Notes: a model not told the origin generated them from the letters alone. Counted from the first letter of the stretch, positions 12,701 to 24,348 are shown. The stretch is 64,000 bases of DNA from Lethocerus indicus (GCA_019843655.1 JACDQD010000006.1:18680246-18744245); one strand, 5' to 3'. Made by a program: numbers and translations.

Positions 12701-15700
12701 GAATTGTAAGGTTTATATATATTTTATTTATTATTTAGATCTTATCCAATATTAAATTTTTTTTTAATTGGAGTTAAATTATTTTTGTATTTTTTATTTC
12801 AGGCTAATCCAGTCTTCAGAAGAAACCTGTAAAAATAAAGTTGAAACTCAGGAAGTAATTAAAATTAGGAATGAAGATGTGGTATGGAAAATTATTTTAT
12901 TTTATTCTCTAGCTTGTATTTTTCCTATGGGAAGGAGACTAAAGTTTTTATTTCTGGAAATTATATCACAATGATTTTATTCATAACTTTAAACCATTTA
13001 TTCACTTGTTTTATGCAATAAAAATGAATTCCATTTTATTTTTCTTTATAACTAATATACTATAAAAAACTATTAAAATATTGAATAACATTAGATAAGT
13101 GAAATGCTATCACTAACTCATAATAAGCTTAATTTCATATCTTATTAAAATATTAATTCTACATTAATCTGCCTAAATGTCTGAGATACATTATATTCCT
13201 AATATTATATCATATCATACCATAAATAATTATAATTATAATAGTTAACCTTTTCGCGACAACTTCAGACACATTGGGCTGAGGTTATTGTAGCACCTAA
13301 TTGTGTTGTCCTAACATATTTTTGTTTGGAATTTCCATGCTTGTCATATCATAACACACAATTTAAGACAAACATTATACCTAATATTACATTTTTGTTA
13401 TCACAAAATCAGGTTTGTCAGGTTTATCTGGATTAAAAATAATAAATTAGGTTATCTTTCGCTTCATCAGTGGACCAGAACGAAGGATGTAAATTTAATG
13501 ACGTTTTGGAAAGAATAATTACATTTATTGGATAATTCATTGAATATAATGTATTATTAAATATTTTGTTTCAATTTATTATATTAAGAATCATCAATAT
13601 AAAGATTTCACCTTAGAAATAAAACAATTTTGAGTATTTTATTTCATGGTTAAAAAATTAAGGAATTAACATAATATGTCTATAGTTAACCTCTCTCTAC
13701 ATTAAATTTACTGTAGAGGGTGTATAATTGTAGGGCATGAAAAAATGAGAAACTTGGAAAGTGTGGATTATGCTACTGGCAAGGAAAGTATTGAGTGGTG
13801 CATCACTACTGCACCCAGTCAATGAAATGGACCCTCATACCCTTCTAGTCAAGTCGCGAAAAGGTTTAATTCTCAAAAGTTAAATATTATATAACATTCT
13901 TTTACTGTTGGGAATTATTCCATAATTTTTGAAAGGAACACGTTGAAACTGGAAATGATTCACAAACCATAGAAATGGAAATTTCTGAATCTGATGATAA
14001 TTCATTTATGACAACTGAACAATTAACTGATAAGCCACCCTCTGTGAAGATATGGCACTAAGTGAATCAAGTTAGTCTTTTCAGTTCATTAATCAGTCTA
14101 TTCAGTTCTGTTATTATTATGAATTTTCAATAGTATAATTTGCTTTGAATTTACTTATAGGAGGAGGACTGCTTGTATTTGCTAAAAGGCCTGGTAGTAC
14201 TTTATTTTATCCAGGAATAGTTGAAGGAGTCAACGGTAAATATTGGCAAGAAAATTTTTACTTGAAAGTGAAATTCTGTGATAAAAATAACTTAACAAAG
14301 AGAGTTGCAAGCACTAGTGTATTTCCAGCTCACTTTATCAAACCTGATGCTACAATCATGTACAAAGATGAAAATAATGACTATGGTTCTTATATTGTCA
14401 TATCAGTTGACAGGTAAACTTTATCACATCATTTAAAATATAATATTGTTGATATAACATATTTACCTGTTATTACTCTAATACTGTAGTCAGTATTAGA
14501 CAGTAACATTATGGTCATATGTTTTTTATATTTTGTACTGGAACATTTCTAGGGTCCAAACTCTGAAAAAAAGAAAAAGAAAAATACCACTTTCTTATAA
14601 AATCAAGAAAGAAGATGTTGTTAAAAATGTGGCTTTTGAAAGAATCATTGTCCCAAATTCTACTTACAAGCAGTTGAAAAAGAACATCTTATTGTTGCTG
14701 ACTCCTAAGGCGAAAGGGCAAATTTCAAGCAAAATAAGTTGTGGTAACATTTTAATTTAATCTACAATTAAGCACATAAGCAACAAAAAAATAGTAATGA
14801 ATCATGTGTTACATAATTATTTTTGGAATATAGTTCCAAATATTTGCAATATTTTATTTTGGGTAAATGAAAATTACTTTGTCAAGCATGATGGACATTA
14901 GGAATAATGCAAAAATATTATTTAGGCAAGCATTTCTATTCATTGTTTATAATTTTTTTACAAATTACTGACTTAATGTTCAATAAATGTGTGATAGTAT
15001 TTTATTTTTTTACATCCTTTTAAATATTAATTTTGAACCACTTAGGCATCATGTTCAGGACTGAATAACTGAATTTGGATTATAGTAATTATTAGTTCAA
15101 TTGTAATTCATATTATTCAGCCAGTTTTGTGACTGTATTGAAGAAAGATTAACTACTGAACTTCCATTTGATATTCTTGAAATACTGGATAATTAAAACA
15201 AACTTCCTGTTGTCGACAGGACATTCTGAGATTATAAAAATTATAATATTTATCAACTTTTAAATTAAAAATATCGCATATTAATGTTAAATAGATAATA
15301 TACAAGAGGGTAAACGACAAAGACCTTCTCGAAGTGCCTCTACAGCATACACGTCTTTGACTTCAAAGGTATCATGTGGACCACAAAAGGTAACAGATTC
15401 CCCTGAAATACAGTATTAACACATTAAAGGCGGCAGTCGTACTACAATTTTTCTCGACTGTAACAAGGAGGGGCAGCCGCTGCATTACCTAGCATACTTT
15501 CGTCAAAATCCCCGCCTTTAATGTGTTAAATTTAATACTTTGGGCACATAAATATTTGCAATATTTTGGGTAAATGAAAATTACTTTGTCAAGCATGATG
15601 GACATTAGGAATAATGCAAAAATATTTAGGCAAGCATTTCTATTCATTGTTTATCATTTTTTTACAAATTATTGACTTAATGTTCAATAAATGTGTGATA

Positions 15701-18306
15701 GTATTTTATTTTTTTTACATCCTTTTAAGTATTAATTTTGAACCTCTTAGGTATCATGTTCAGGAAGCCCTATTTCTGCCGTATCATCTTCTATTGAAGA
15801 TGCAGAAATTAATTCTGCTAAAATTGATGTGAAACCAAACATTGATCAGCAAACATCTAAAGGGTAAATAAAGATATTACACAATTATTAAATATTTAAT
15901 TGGTACAAATAGTTCTTTAGTGTTTCACTCTTTGCAGAACCCTTTTAGATTTGCATGCATATTCATTAGATTTAGTGTAGGTATGCGGAATAGTAGATAA
16001 TACGTGTGTTATGCATTCTGTTTTTAGGGAATTCTCTGGTACTGTTAAGGTTTTATCTAGTGAGGAGTATTCTAGTGAGCAAGGTATAAATATTTTAAGT
16101 GCATGTTAGGTTTAAAATTTGAACAAGTAGTTGTAAACATTTAAACTAGAATTTATCATAGGCTAGAGTTAAATTGAATAAAATAATTATGTATTCATAA
16201 GTACCTTTTAAATGACATTTTGTTACAGAAGTACTAATATGTTTCAGATATAAGAATTCATAGTGGAAAACTTAATTTGAATGAAATGTATGGCGAAGGA
16301 TTAGATGTAGAGTACTTTCCCCCCACTGCCAGGAAAACAGTTCATCTCAGGAAAGCAAAGTCTAGTTCCAGAACACCTACTATGAGTATGAATTAAAAAG
16401 TATTTTATAAATTGTATATATTAACTATACATTTTAAAAGTAATAGATAAACTTTTTCTGATTATTTCAATTAATATTTATAGTTGCTGAGGATAAAGCA
16501 ATAGTGAAGAAATTAGGCCCAATTCCTACACTTCCAATATTTGATGAGTTTAACTATATTTTGACTCATGCTAAGGGAAGTCAATGTTTTCCAACTGATA
16601 CAAATAGCTGCTCTGAAGGAACAGATTGTAGGTGTTAGCTTTTTGTTGCTCTAGGTTTAAATATGAATGCATTTTCAAATTAAAAAGAACTTAAATAATT
16701 TTAATAATTGATTGTTTCTCAGTTGAAGACTATTATTTTACCGATATTCCATTTGATGTCATGAGGCTGAAAAGTCAAATAACTGCCGGTGGCGGTAAAG
16801 TATATGAGTTTGTTACTGATGTTCCTATTGACAAACTCTCAAAAACATTGGTCATCACTGATGCTCCTTGCAGAACTGCCAATTACCTGTTTGCTATTGT
16901 TAATGGGATTCAAATTTTTCGCCATGATCTTATTATTGATTGCTGTGTTCAGGTAAAGTTATTATGTATGACTTCCTAGTGGTGAGGTCCAAACTTCATA
17001 GTATTTATTTTCTTTGTGCAGAAAAATATGTAGTCAGTATTAGTATACAAATTAATTACTATTTGTATTAAGATAAATATTATTTTAAATGAAGATTGTA
17101 TAAATTTTATGGAACGCACTTAGAGATCAGAAATTGAACATCTACTGTTTCATTTATGAGATTGGTGTAATTTACTGGTTTATGGCTGCAATAAACCATT
17201 AAACAATGCTAGAAACCTAGAGGCAAGAAATACTGACCTGATCAATATCTTATTAACTGCTTCCCTTATTTCATTTAAGCCACCAAGGGACCATTGAATA
17301 CATTAACAACTATTTTTGTTGTTTGCAACCCTTAAAATTTAAACATTCCATTTATAAGCTAATACACGTCTATAGCTGTGCTAATTCTGCAATCATACTT
17401 ATTGTAAAGATAAAACTATATTGCTTAAAGTTATTTTCCCTAACATAAATATTAGAAAGTAAATTTCAACAATTTATATTTTTTAGTCATAAAGAATAGT
17501 CAAAGTAAGGCATAGAGTTAAAAATTTTAATTCAATAAAAAAATGCTAGTTTTTTTATAATACAATAAAATTATGCAATTTATAGTAAATTCCATTATTA
17601 CTGTTCATAATAAAATTCTTTACACTTTTAAAGAATTTCAGTTGGTTTAAATGTGTTAACCATTATTCCTATTTCATTATACATATATGTTTATTTTATT
17701 CTTTTCTGCTTTGTATGTTTAATTTAACTTCTATATATATGTTTATAATTGGTATGACAGAAATTATAAGTTACTTATAAAAATTCTTTTTTTGGACTAG
17801 AATAAGCCAGTAAAACAATTATTGAAAAGTGCAGTCGCATTACCTCGTGGTCGGTCAGTTCAGACAGGGAAATGGATTTTAGAATCAACAATGAAACCTT
17901 TGAAGAACTACTTGTGTGTTCTTGCAGCAGGTGGAAATATTACCTCATTGAAGTTGTGGAAAAGACTAATGGAAGATGCTGGTGCCAAAGTTGTTATTAT
18001 ATCAGAGGCAAGGTTATTAGGCAAGTTCAGGGTGACCTGGGGAACTCCCTTACATGTCATCATTTGATTATTAATGTATAATTTATTAGCAGTAAAAACT
18101 ATCATATTTTAGTGGAAGATTTTGAAATTATTTATTGATGGTCTTATTATTATTGTTCTCAACTTACAGATAGTGTGCCTAGAGGTAGTTTCATAGTAGC
18201 TGACAAAGAATTGCCTCAAGAGTTGTTGACTTGGTCCAAGGAGAATGATATGCCCATTGTCTCATTTCCTTGGCTCATTGAAACAATTATAACAGGGAAT
18301 ATATAG
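8556..18306 (+). CDS. 53BP1-like DNA-damage adaptor: Tudor region plus tandem BRCT
   Basis: 53BP1-family proteins bind modified nucleosomes at double-strand breaks and steer repair. I placed 22 exons: 8556-8641, 9075-9204, 9499-9582, 9885-9998, 10197-10267, 10403-10497, 11256-11384, 11681-11742, 12199-12299, 12537-12705, 12803-12881, 13936-14070, 14161-14413, 14553-14743, 15307-15368, 15751-15863, 16028-16083, 16248-16385, 16484-16627, 16723-16952, 17801-18020 and 18170-18306 (TAG). That is about 930 residues. The N-terminal half is Ser-rich with SQ/TQ sites. The Tudor region starts at GGLLVFAKRPGSTLFYPG. It is followed by EGKRQRPSRSA, which resembles the 53BP1 UDR motif EGKRKRRS. The BRCT pair keeps the family's CRT and, in the second repeat, FPWLIE. 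Phases agree throughout except exon 12, one C short at 14038-14040; the inverted copy has the extra C. Exon 21 ends at a GC donor. The N-terminal exon(s) and start codon were not found. Confidence 0.85.
9709..9749. repeat. (AT)n microsatellite in 53BP1-like intron
   Basis: About 40 bp of AT dinucleotide. Confidence 0.95.
13249..13864. mobile_element. piggyBac-like MITE in 53BP1-like intron
   Basis: Inverted termini CCTTTTCGCGAC (13249-13260) and its exact complement (13853-13864) bound about 616 bp without a long frame. TTAA lies directly outside the left end (13245-13248), and T plus TTAA outside the right end (13866-13869), matching the TTAA target of piggyBac-type transposases. It is present in both arms, but in the right arm the terminus equivalent to the left end has GCTG in place of CGCG. 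Confidence 0.7.
14161..14743 (+). other. Exons encoding the Tudor-like region
   Basis: Two exons (14161-14413, 14553-14743) of the 53BP1-like gene. By-eye alignment to human 53BP1: GLLVFAKRPGSTLFYPG matches GLRVVAKWSSNGYFYSG, and VKFCDKNN matches LLFDDGYE. Of the five methyl-lysine cage positions (W, Y, F, D, Y), the Tyr, Phe and Asp look kept, while the Trp reads Arg and the last Tyr reads Asn. The second exon is unusually basic at its start (KKRKRK). Confidence 0.7.
14840..15060 (+). repeat. Intronic duplication, upstream copy with pseudo-acceptor
   Basis: About 220 bp nearly identical to 15550-15765. The downstream copy includes the working acceptor and first 15 bp of the exon at 15751. 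This copy keeps the acceptor-like TTAG and the exon start, but then runs into a stop, so it is a decoy rather than an exon. The right arm carries both copies too. Confidence 0.85.
15416..15529. mobile_element. 114-bp MITE with 18-bp perfect TIRs
   Basis: TTAACACATTAAAGGCGG at 15416-15433 is exactly inverted at 15512-15529, so each end starts with a TTAA that may be the target duplication. There is no coding capacity. In the right arm (about 61180-61285) both TIRs are partly deleted. Confidence 0.75.
15550..15765 (+). repeat. Intronic duplication, downstream copy carrying the exon acceptor
   Basis: Partner of 14840-15060. It contains the acceptor used for the exon starting at 15751. Confidence 0.85.
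16484..18306 (+). other. Exons encoding the C-terminal BRCT pair
   Basis: Four exons (16484-16627, 16723-16952, 17801-18020, 18170-18306). Segments in order: PIFDEFNYILTHAKGS (entry to BRCT1), ITAGGGKVYEF, LVITDAPCRTANYLFAIVNG matching the CRT...ASGIP block of 53BP1, the inter-BRCT linker, LKNYLCVLAAGGN (start of BRCT2), and IVSFPWLIETIITG with the conserved Trp, then the stop. In human 53BP1 this pair binds phosphorylated H2AX and p53. Confidence 0.85.
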
Positions 18307-19727
18307 GTGCCACAACAAGCACCATTTCCAAGTGTATTCATTTCATCAGATTTATGATGACAACTTTTTGACAGATGATCTTGTGTTGTAATAATTAGGA
18401 TATTTAATTATATCCTATAATTTTAACCATTGGAGCAGAGGATTAGGGTTTATTTTTAATTACTTGTTAATTAATTAGGGAATAAATTCCCATAAGTAAT
18501 CTGTATTCCAAATCATTATTTACAGTCATAAAAATTGTATTGACAGTTTCTTGATTTATTCCATTTATGTATTGTGTAAAAAATGTTTGTGTAATATAGA
18601 ATATTTATTACATACAAATTTAATTCATTTGAAAATATTGTGAATGACCACAATGGAAAATTTTGTGAAAATATTCATTGTGGTTGTATTCATTGGCGTT
18701 GTGGTTGTATTAATTATTTTATATCATTAAATTTTTCTTAATTTATTTTCAAATGTTTTCATGTTGAAAATGTAATAACAAAAACTCATTTTCTGTGACA
18801 GCAGTCCATTAATAAAATGTAACATTTTATTTTATGTACATTGTGACTTCTGAATTTGAGTTTGATAAATTATAAACTTTGAGCTTCAGACTTAGCAAAC
18901 ATTACTATATGTACTATTTAAAAAAAATCTCATCCTAAAAATGAGATCCTCCTCCTTAAATGTATATCATGAAATACATTCCTAATAATACTATAATAGT
19001 ACTAATAATTTGGTTATAAACAAATTTTAAAATAAAAACTACAAGGAGGAGGGAGGTTTATCCAATCAGTCACATGGCCTGAAACGGAAGTTTAGGTTCC
19101 ACCGTGAGAGTTTATGGCATAGCCTTTATATGCACAGTGGCAGTAACAGCGGTTATATAGGTCCAACACAGCATAAGATCACAAGTAAATTGGAATTGTG
19201 GAAAATAATGACAAACGTGCCTAATTCTTCGTCAAACGGACAGAAGGAAGTTTATTGATTTGTAAGGTTACAAATAATTAAAAAAATCGTACTGGAAGAT
19301 TGTTAAGGAGAGGGTGTGTATAAGAAAATTATAACTTTCTTATTTATACGAAAGAATAAATAGAACCGTGTTTTTTAATGGCATTGTTATTAATAAAACT
19401 CAATGACATATATTCTAACGACTTTTGTTATATATTCAAAACAATATGTAAATGCGATATGCAGCTAGCGTAAATTATTCAGCGTAATGATTTATGACTA
19501 TATATAGGTTTCAGATCTCATATCTATTGTAAAATCTTTTATCGATCTAAAATATTTTATCCCTCTATTAGCCTTTCTAATTTACCTGTTCTAACCTGTT
19601 GCCACCCGTTTTAACTTGTTTTAGAACTGTCCTAACCTGTTGTTCCCTCCCTTGTTGACAATGTAAAGATGGTTTCAGAAATTCGAGTTTGCCCGTTTCG
19701 GTTAAATGAATAAAATCGATTACCACT
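18307..19727. other. 53BP1-like 3' UTR and downstream sequence inside the arm
   Basis: AT-rich with several AATAAA-like signals (for example near 18480). No further exon seen. A diverged repeat at about 19007-19075 recurs at about 23462-23525. Confidence 0.5.
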
Positions 19728-22190
19728 TTGAACCTTCTAACTTTGGCTTCAATATGACAATATTCAATGACAAATATTTGATTTTATTAAAGAGATGTAT
19801 TTGTTTTTAATAAATGTTAGTTATCTTATTTATTAGATACCACCCTTATTACATTGTCACACCATATGTGAGTTTAAATTATGTAAAGCAGTTCAAAAAT
19901 TTCAGTTTTTTAAGTCTGCAATGAAGCATCTGAGACATTATTCCGGGCTCGAACAAGTACGTGCTACCGACGACCGTCGCACAGGCTATACCGGATAAAA
20001 AATCTGCCCCCGCCTTCTTCCTGTAAGAACCGGTGCTGAAACATTGCTTTTTATAACAGAGCCCCTGCATTGTGCGGACAACGGATCATCACACAGAAAA
20101 CAAACGTCTCTCTCAATCTGAGGGGCCATACAGGATTTGCGGCGCTCCTCCACAATATCAGCCCAAAGGCTATTTATAGGCTAAATACAGAAACTATACT
20201 AAACAGACAATGATTGGAATATTTTGGATCTACGGTGCCCTGAATTTTAATTGACGCATTTGCACTCTTCAATGTCCTCGGAATTTGACGAAAATATTTG
20301 CTGTTTCTCTTAAAAAATATGGTTTATTAGCAATAAATTATTTTATTAGGACTAAAAGTAGGAAAACACTGATAACGGACAAGGCAAGTTCATTAACGCA
20401 GTAACGTCATGCTAATAGATTAGTACTACGGGCCAAAAGTAACACAGTGGAGCGATTGTTCAAAAAAAAGAAAGTACCTCGTTCATGCTTCTGCAGTTGC
20501 AAGAGATTGTAATTCTTTGCCATTACGGGCGTAGAAGTTGATTGCTGTAAAAGACCTTTGCATGCGTAACATTGATAATGCGTAACCGTGACCAGAATTA
20601 CACGTCATTGGTCACGGCCTGTTCATACAATTGTAAATTCTTAAGTTACGCGTTTGGAGGTCCGCGAGAATTTGGAATATCATAATTTTTCACTCTCTGA
20701 CTCGGTCTTATGTTAGACGGCTTCGCGCTATATTCAGTAGCGTTTCGTCAGTAGACTAGAGCGGCATTTAAGCATGTTGGTTATCCGTCTTGTTTGCACT
20801 ACTTGTGTCAATAAATAACCAATTCAGCGATTGGGGACAAAATCGCAAGAATGACGGTATACCAACCGATGCGAATCATCACACAGGCATCTGAAATTAT
20901 TTGCACGTCTTCAGAAGCAACAAACTCAGAAAAAGGTTGTTAATATTTGGATCAATAAACTCTTTTTTAAAATAACACCACAAAAGGCAATAGTTCATAT
21001 TACAAATAGCAGTATATTGGCTAAAAAGACAGTAAAAATCGGAAATCACATAGAAAAAGTCATAAATTAAATCACTATATCAAAAAAGGAACACCGCTCA
21101 GTACAATGTTCACTTTTCAATATCCCACCACTTGCCCATACAAAAGAGTTAATAGAAAAAGTAAATATCAACCCACAATTTAATATTGATGCAATCAACC
21201 ACGTACGTGCAAGTGTTTTTGTTAAAAAATTGAACTACTAAATGCCACCAATTTGACAATTTTCCATCTAGAAAGCATGAAGCCCAACAAAGTTCAAGAA
21301 CTGGTCTATTGTTCAGATCGATGTTGTAAATTTCACATCGTTGTTTAAATTCATAACATACATATAACTTATTTAGTTATAAATTAGTGAATTTCAGAAA
21401 TTTTAATGTTCATCCTAACGCTAAGAAATGATCACAATAAATATCTTACCTTGCTCAAATCTGTTTGTAACGTATCTACATAGTTTTTTATTTTCAGGCT
21501 GGGAGCCCCCTTGAGATTTAGAATTATGGAACATTTCTCAATATACCAAGTGATGCTGTCATGCTGAGAAAATAAAATTGTTGTGGATATTATGCCACAG
21601 GTATCTTAATAATATATTAAATTATTATTAATAGCATATTGAACTAGGATTAAAAGGTGTTAAAGTTATTTGATCAGATATTTATATTAATTTTGACTTT
21701 TAAACATAATGCTCCTCCTAGGTAAACGTTGAATTAATAAAAACTCTCACCATTTAAAATTAGGGAAATCAAATATAAATATTACAAGCGCATATCAGCA
21801 AGACCAAAATTGCACTATACAAATAAAGACTAAAAAAAACTTCAAATATAAGGGTGAAAGCCTAGTCAATTCTGTGAAAAGTTAAACACAGTTACGCATT
21901 CACTATAGACAAATTCAGAAAAATTGTTATTAAATTTTAAATATCGTCCCTCAAATGTAAATCATAAGCATTATTATTCAATATTACTGATTATTATTAA
22001 AATACATTTAAAAAAGTATATTATAATATGTTTATTACGCATCAAATTTATTATTACAAAATAGTTATTAATTCATTATTGTGGTAACTGTCCTACTAGG
22101 TTTTGTTATAGTAATCTACATTTTATCCTGAATGAAAGTTGACTTAGGTAATATATAAATATAAATAAATAAATAATGATATATATTGGT
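19728..22190. other. Repeat-derived sequence without a recognisable gene
   Basis: Includes a locally GC-richer block (about 19900-20120), a diverged TIR element copy, and a decayed coding-like stretch around 20940-21360 with several stops. I could not assign that stretch to a transposon family. Confidence 0.35.
20650..20820 (+). mobile_element. Diverged TIR element, copy C
   Basis: GGTCCGCGAGAATTTGGAAT at 20659-20678, followed by TCGGTCTTATGTTAGACGGC and TTCAGTAGCG in the same order as copy A, so a mutated member of the same family. Confidence 0.5.
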
Positions 22191-22193
22191 ATT

Positions 22194-22195
<2 letters not shown>

Positions 22196-22253
<58 letters not shown>
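22196..22253. repeat. (TA)n microsatellite
   Basis: About 58 bp of TA repeat. Confidence 0.95.
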
Positions 22254-22255
<2 letters not shown>

Positions 22256-22778
22256 CATATATTACTCACTTAAGAGGCATTCTTTTTATAGTTAAAACTG
22301 AATTAAACGTTTTTTCTCAGAATCAGAATTTGAAAAAAATATACTTAACACCAGTCCAGCAGCATGTGTCAGGTTAATAATTGCTGAAAAATTGAGAGTA
22401 TGATATATAAGGGTCATGACTATATGCTTCATGTATAATTAAAAATTAATGAAAAAAATTAAATTACAGTAATTAATTAGGTATGTTTAAGGATTAGTAA
22501 TTACCTGAAATTTGATTCTGGTTATTGACTAACCAATTCATTGCAATAATAGTAATATTGCACACAGAAGTTTTGTAAATTTTACAGATTTTTGTTTGTT
22601 AATTTTTCTTTGAATGTTACCGAGTCGACCAAATGTTTATATTTTCTAAACAGACCCTATAGTCCCATTATGCTTCATACTCATATCAAGCACAAAAAAC
22701 TCAGTCATAAATATAATTTATACATTTCTGAGCAAAGGTAATAGAAATAAAATATCCTATAACAACATGACTGATTCT

Positions 22779-23034
22779 AGTTTAGAATACCTGTTTTGTG
22801 GTCTGCAAGGGGTTGGAATGTCACACATATAATGACATGTATCCTTGTAATGACACACGACAAACAGACAACCATCACAGTACAAGGGACAGTGACAGTG
22901 CAGTGAGGATGTCCAAAAAACATCCAAAGTGCTAAAAGTGACTAACACCGCTACTGAAGATGGCGAGTAGCTGAAACCGGTCTAGCAAAAGACCAAACCA
23001 GCGAGAAGAGACCGAAACACAAGAAATCTACGGT
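22779..23034 (-). mobile_element. Non-autonomous TIR element, copy B, with 12-bp flanking direct repeats
   Basis: The direct repeat ATGACTGATTCT flanks it exactly (22767-22778 and 23035-23046). The body is the reverse complement of copy A, including CTGAAGATGGCGAGTAGC, GAAACCGGTC and GACC. One terminal segment is present, at the left in this orientation; the other is missing. Confidence 0.65.
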
Positions 23035-23046
23035 ATGACTGATTCT

Positions 23047-24340
23047 GTTGGAAAGTGTATACATTATTGGCATAAAAATTTACTGCAATAATTTACATGA
23101 TTTTAAAAAATATGCGAATAATATTTATATTCAAAGGATTTTTTAAACTATTAGAATCTATAATGAAACATAGTTATGTGAAGAATAATTAGTGTTATTT
23201 ATAAAAGCCATTCCATTCCCATATGTTATCATCCATGATTTTCTGAAGCAATGCTATTTTTATGTACATTATTCAGAGTTATTTGGCCGGTTTGAAGCAT
23301 ATTTCGGGCAATTAATGCACTTCATGGTCCTCACGTTAGGTGGAACTAATAATAAAACATAAGCACACACCTCATATTTGTAAGCGATGAAGAACGTTTT
23401 GCATGGAGTTAGCAAACATTACTCATTCTTCACCACTTTATCATGAATGTCCTTACAATTTAGTTAATAAACCAATTTTAAAATTAAAACTCTTTAAGGA
23501 GGTGGGAGGTTTATTCAAATCCAACCAACTATTTGGCAACTGTATGTAATAAGGGATAAATTTTGAAACTAATGGAGAGCTAATTTGATATTTTGCCAGT
23601 ATCAGCGAGAGGAAAATGTCGGGTGTACAATATTAACTGTTTGAGATTTTTGAGGCCAGTTTATAGCTTTGTTGCCATCGCTGGATTTTGTTTATTGTCT
23701 AAACTCAATACTCCTCCATCCCTACTGATTCCCTCTCACTTTATCTCAAAACTCTACGCTCTTAGCAACAACCTTTCACTTAGGAAAAAGAATTTTCTCT
23801 CCTCGAGGTTTAATTAATAGAAGGGGCCTTTTGGGTGTAAGCATTTATTTTAGCTAATGTGTATTTTATCCGTCTTTAGCTTCGCAGCTTCAAAACACAG
23901 TATGAGGACATTCTCAATTGTGACAGATTATCGTAACTGATTTAGGTTCATACAGCATATGTAGTTAGGATAGTATGATATACTACAGTATAACTAAATC
24001 CGAACAACCATAATTGAAATAAAATTAAACGTTTTGGGTACTCTATAATAAAGGCGGTACTTTCCTCAAGTAATTTGTATGATAAGCTTATTTCATGTAT
24101 TTAAGATTTATATTGAAGCCTAAAATATCAGGAAAATTAGTTCTTAAGCCAAAGGTAACCACAACCACAAAGGTACTTAAATACTCCCTCCCCAATATGA
24201 ATATAACTGCATCATTTCTGTTTCATTACTTAGTTATGAAATAAGATAATAAATTATTGGTTGAATGAACATAATTGGATTAATATTTTATGAATATGAA
24301 GCGTTATTTAGTAAGCGTGAGCATTTTGTGTATTTTTTCG
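23047..24340. other. Unassigned AT-rich sequence
   Basis: Apart from the diverged repeat near 23462-23525, I see no gene, RNA or transposon end. The short open frame around 23.6-23.8 kb has no support. Confidence 0.4.
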
Positions 24341-24348
24341 TGCTAGAC

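Larger units (their letters stand above)
12678..19727 (+). repeat. Left arm of a >7-kb inverted duplication
   Basis: Continuously matched, as reverse complement, by 57036-64000. It covers the 3' two-thirds of the 53BP1-like gene and about 1.4 kb downstream. The outer boundary is not reached because the right arm is cut by the window end. The inner boundary coincides with the assembly gap. The identical 90-codon Tudor frame in both arms shows how close they are. Confidence 0.93.

Noticed and set aside
17822..18105. Overlapping short frames around the BRCT exon on both strands
   Set aside because: Only the frame joined by splicing to the flanking exons continues the BRCT sequence.
22940..23010. 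Possible hammerhead ribozyme (CTGAAGA...GAAAC) in the TIR element
   Set aside because: The CUGANGA and GAAA core boxes can be matched, but the cleavage-site UH after stem III and a credible stem I are missing. A covariance-model search would settle it.
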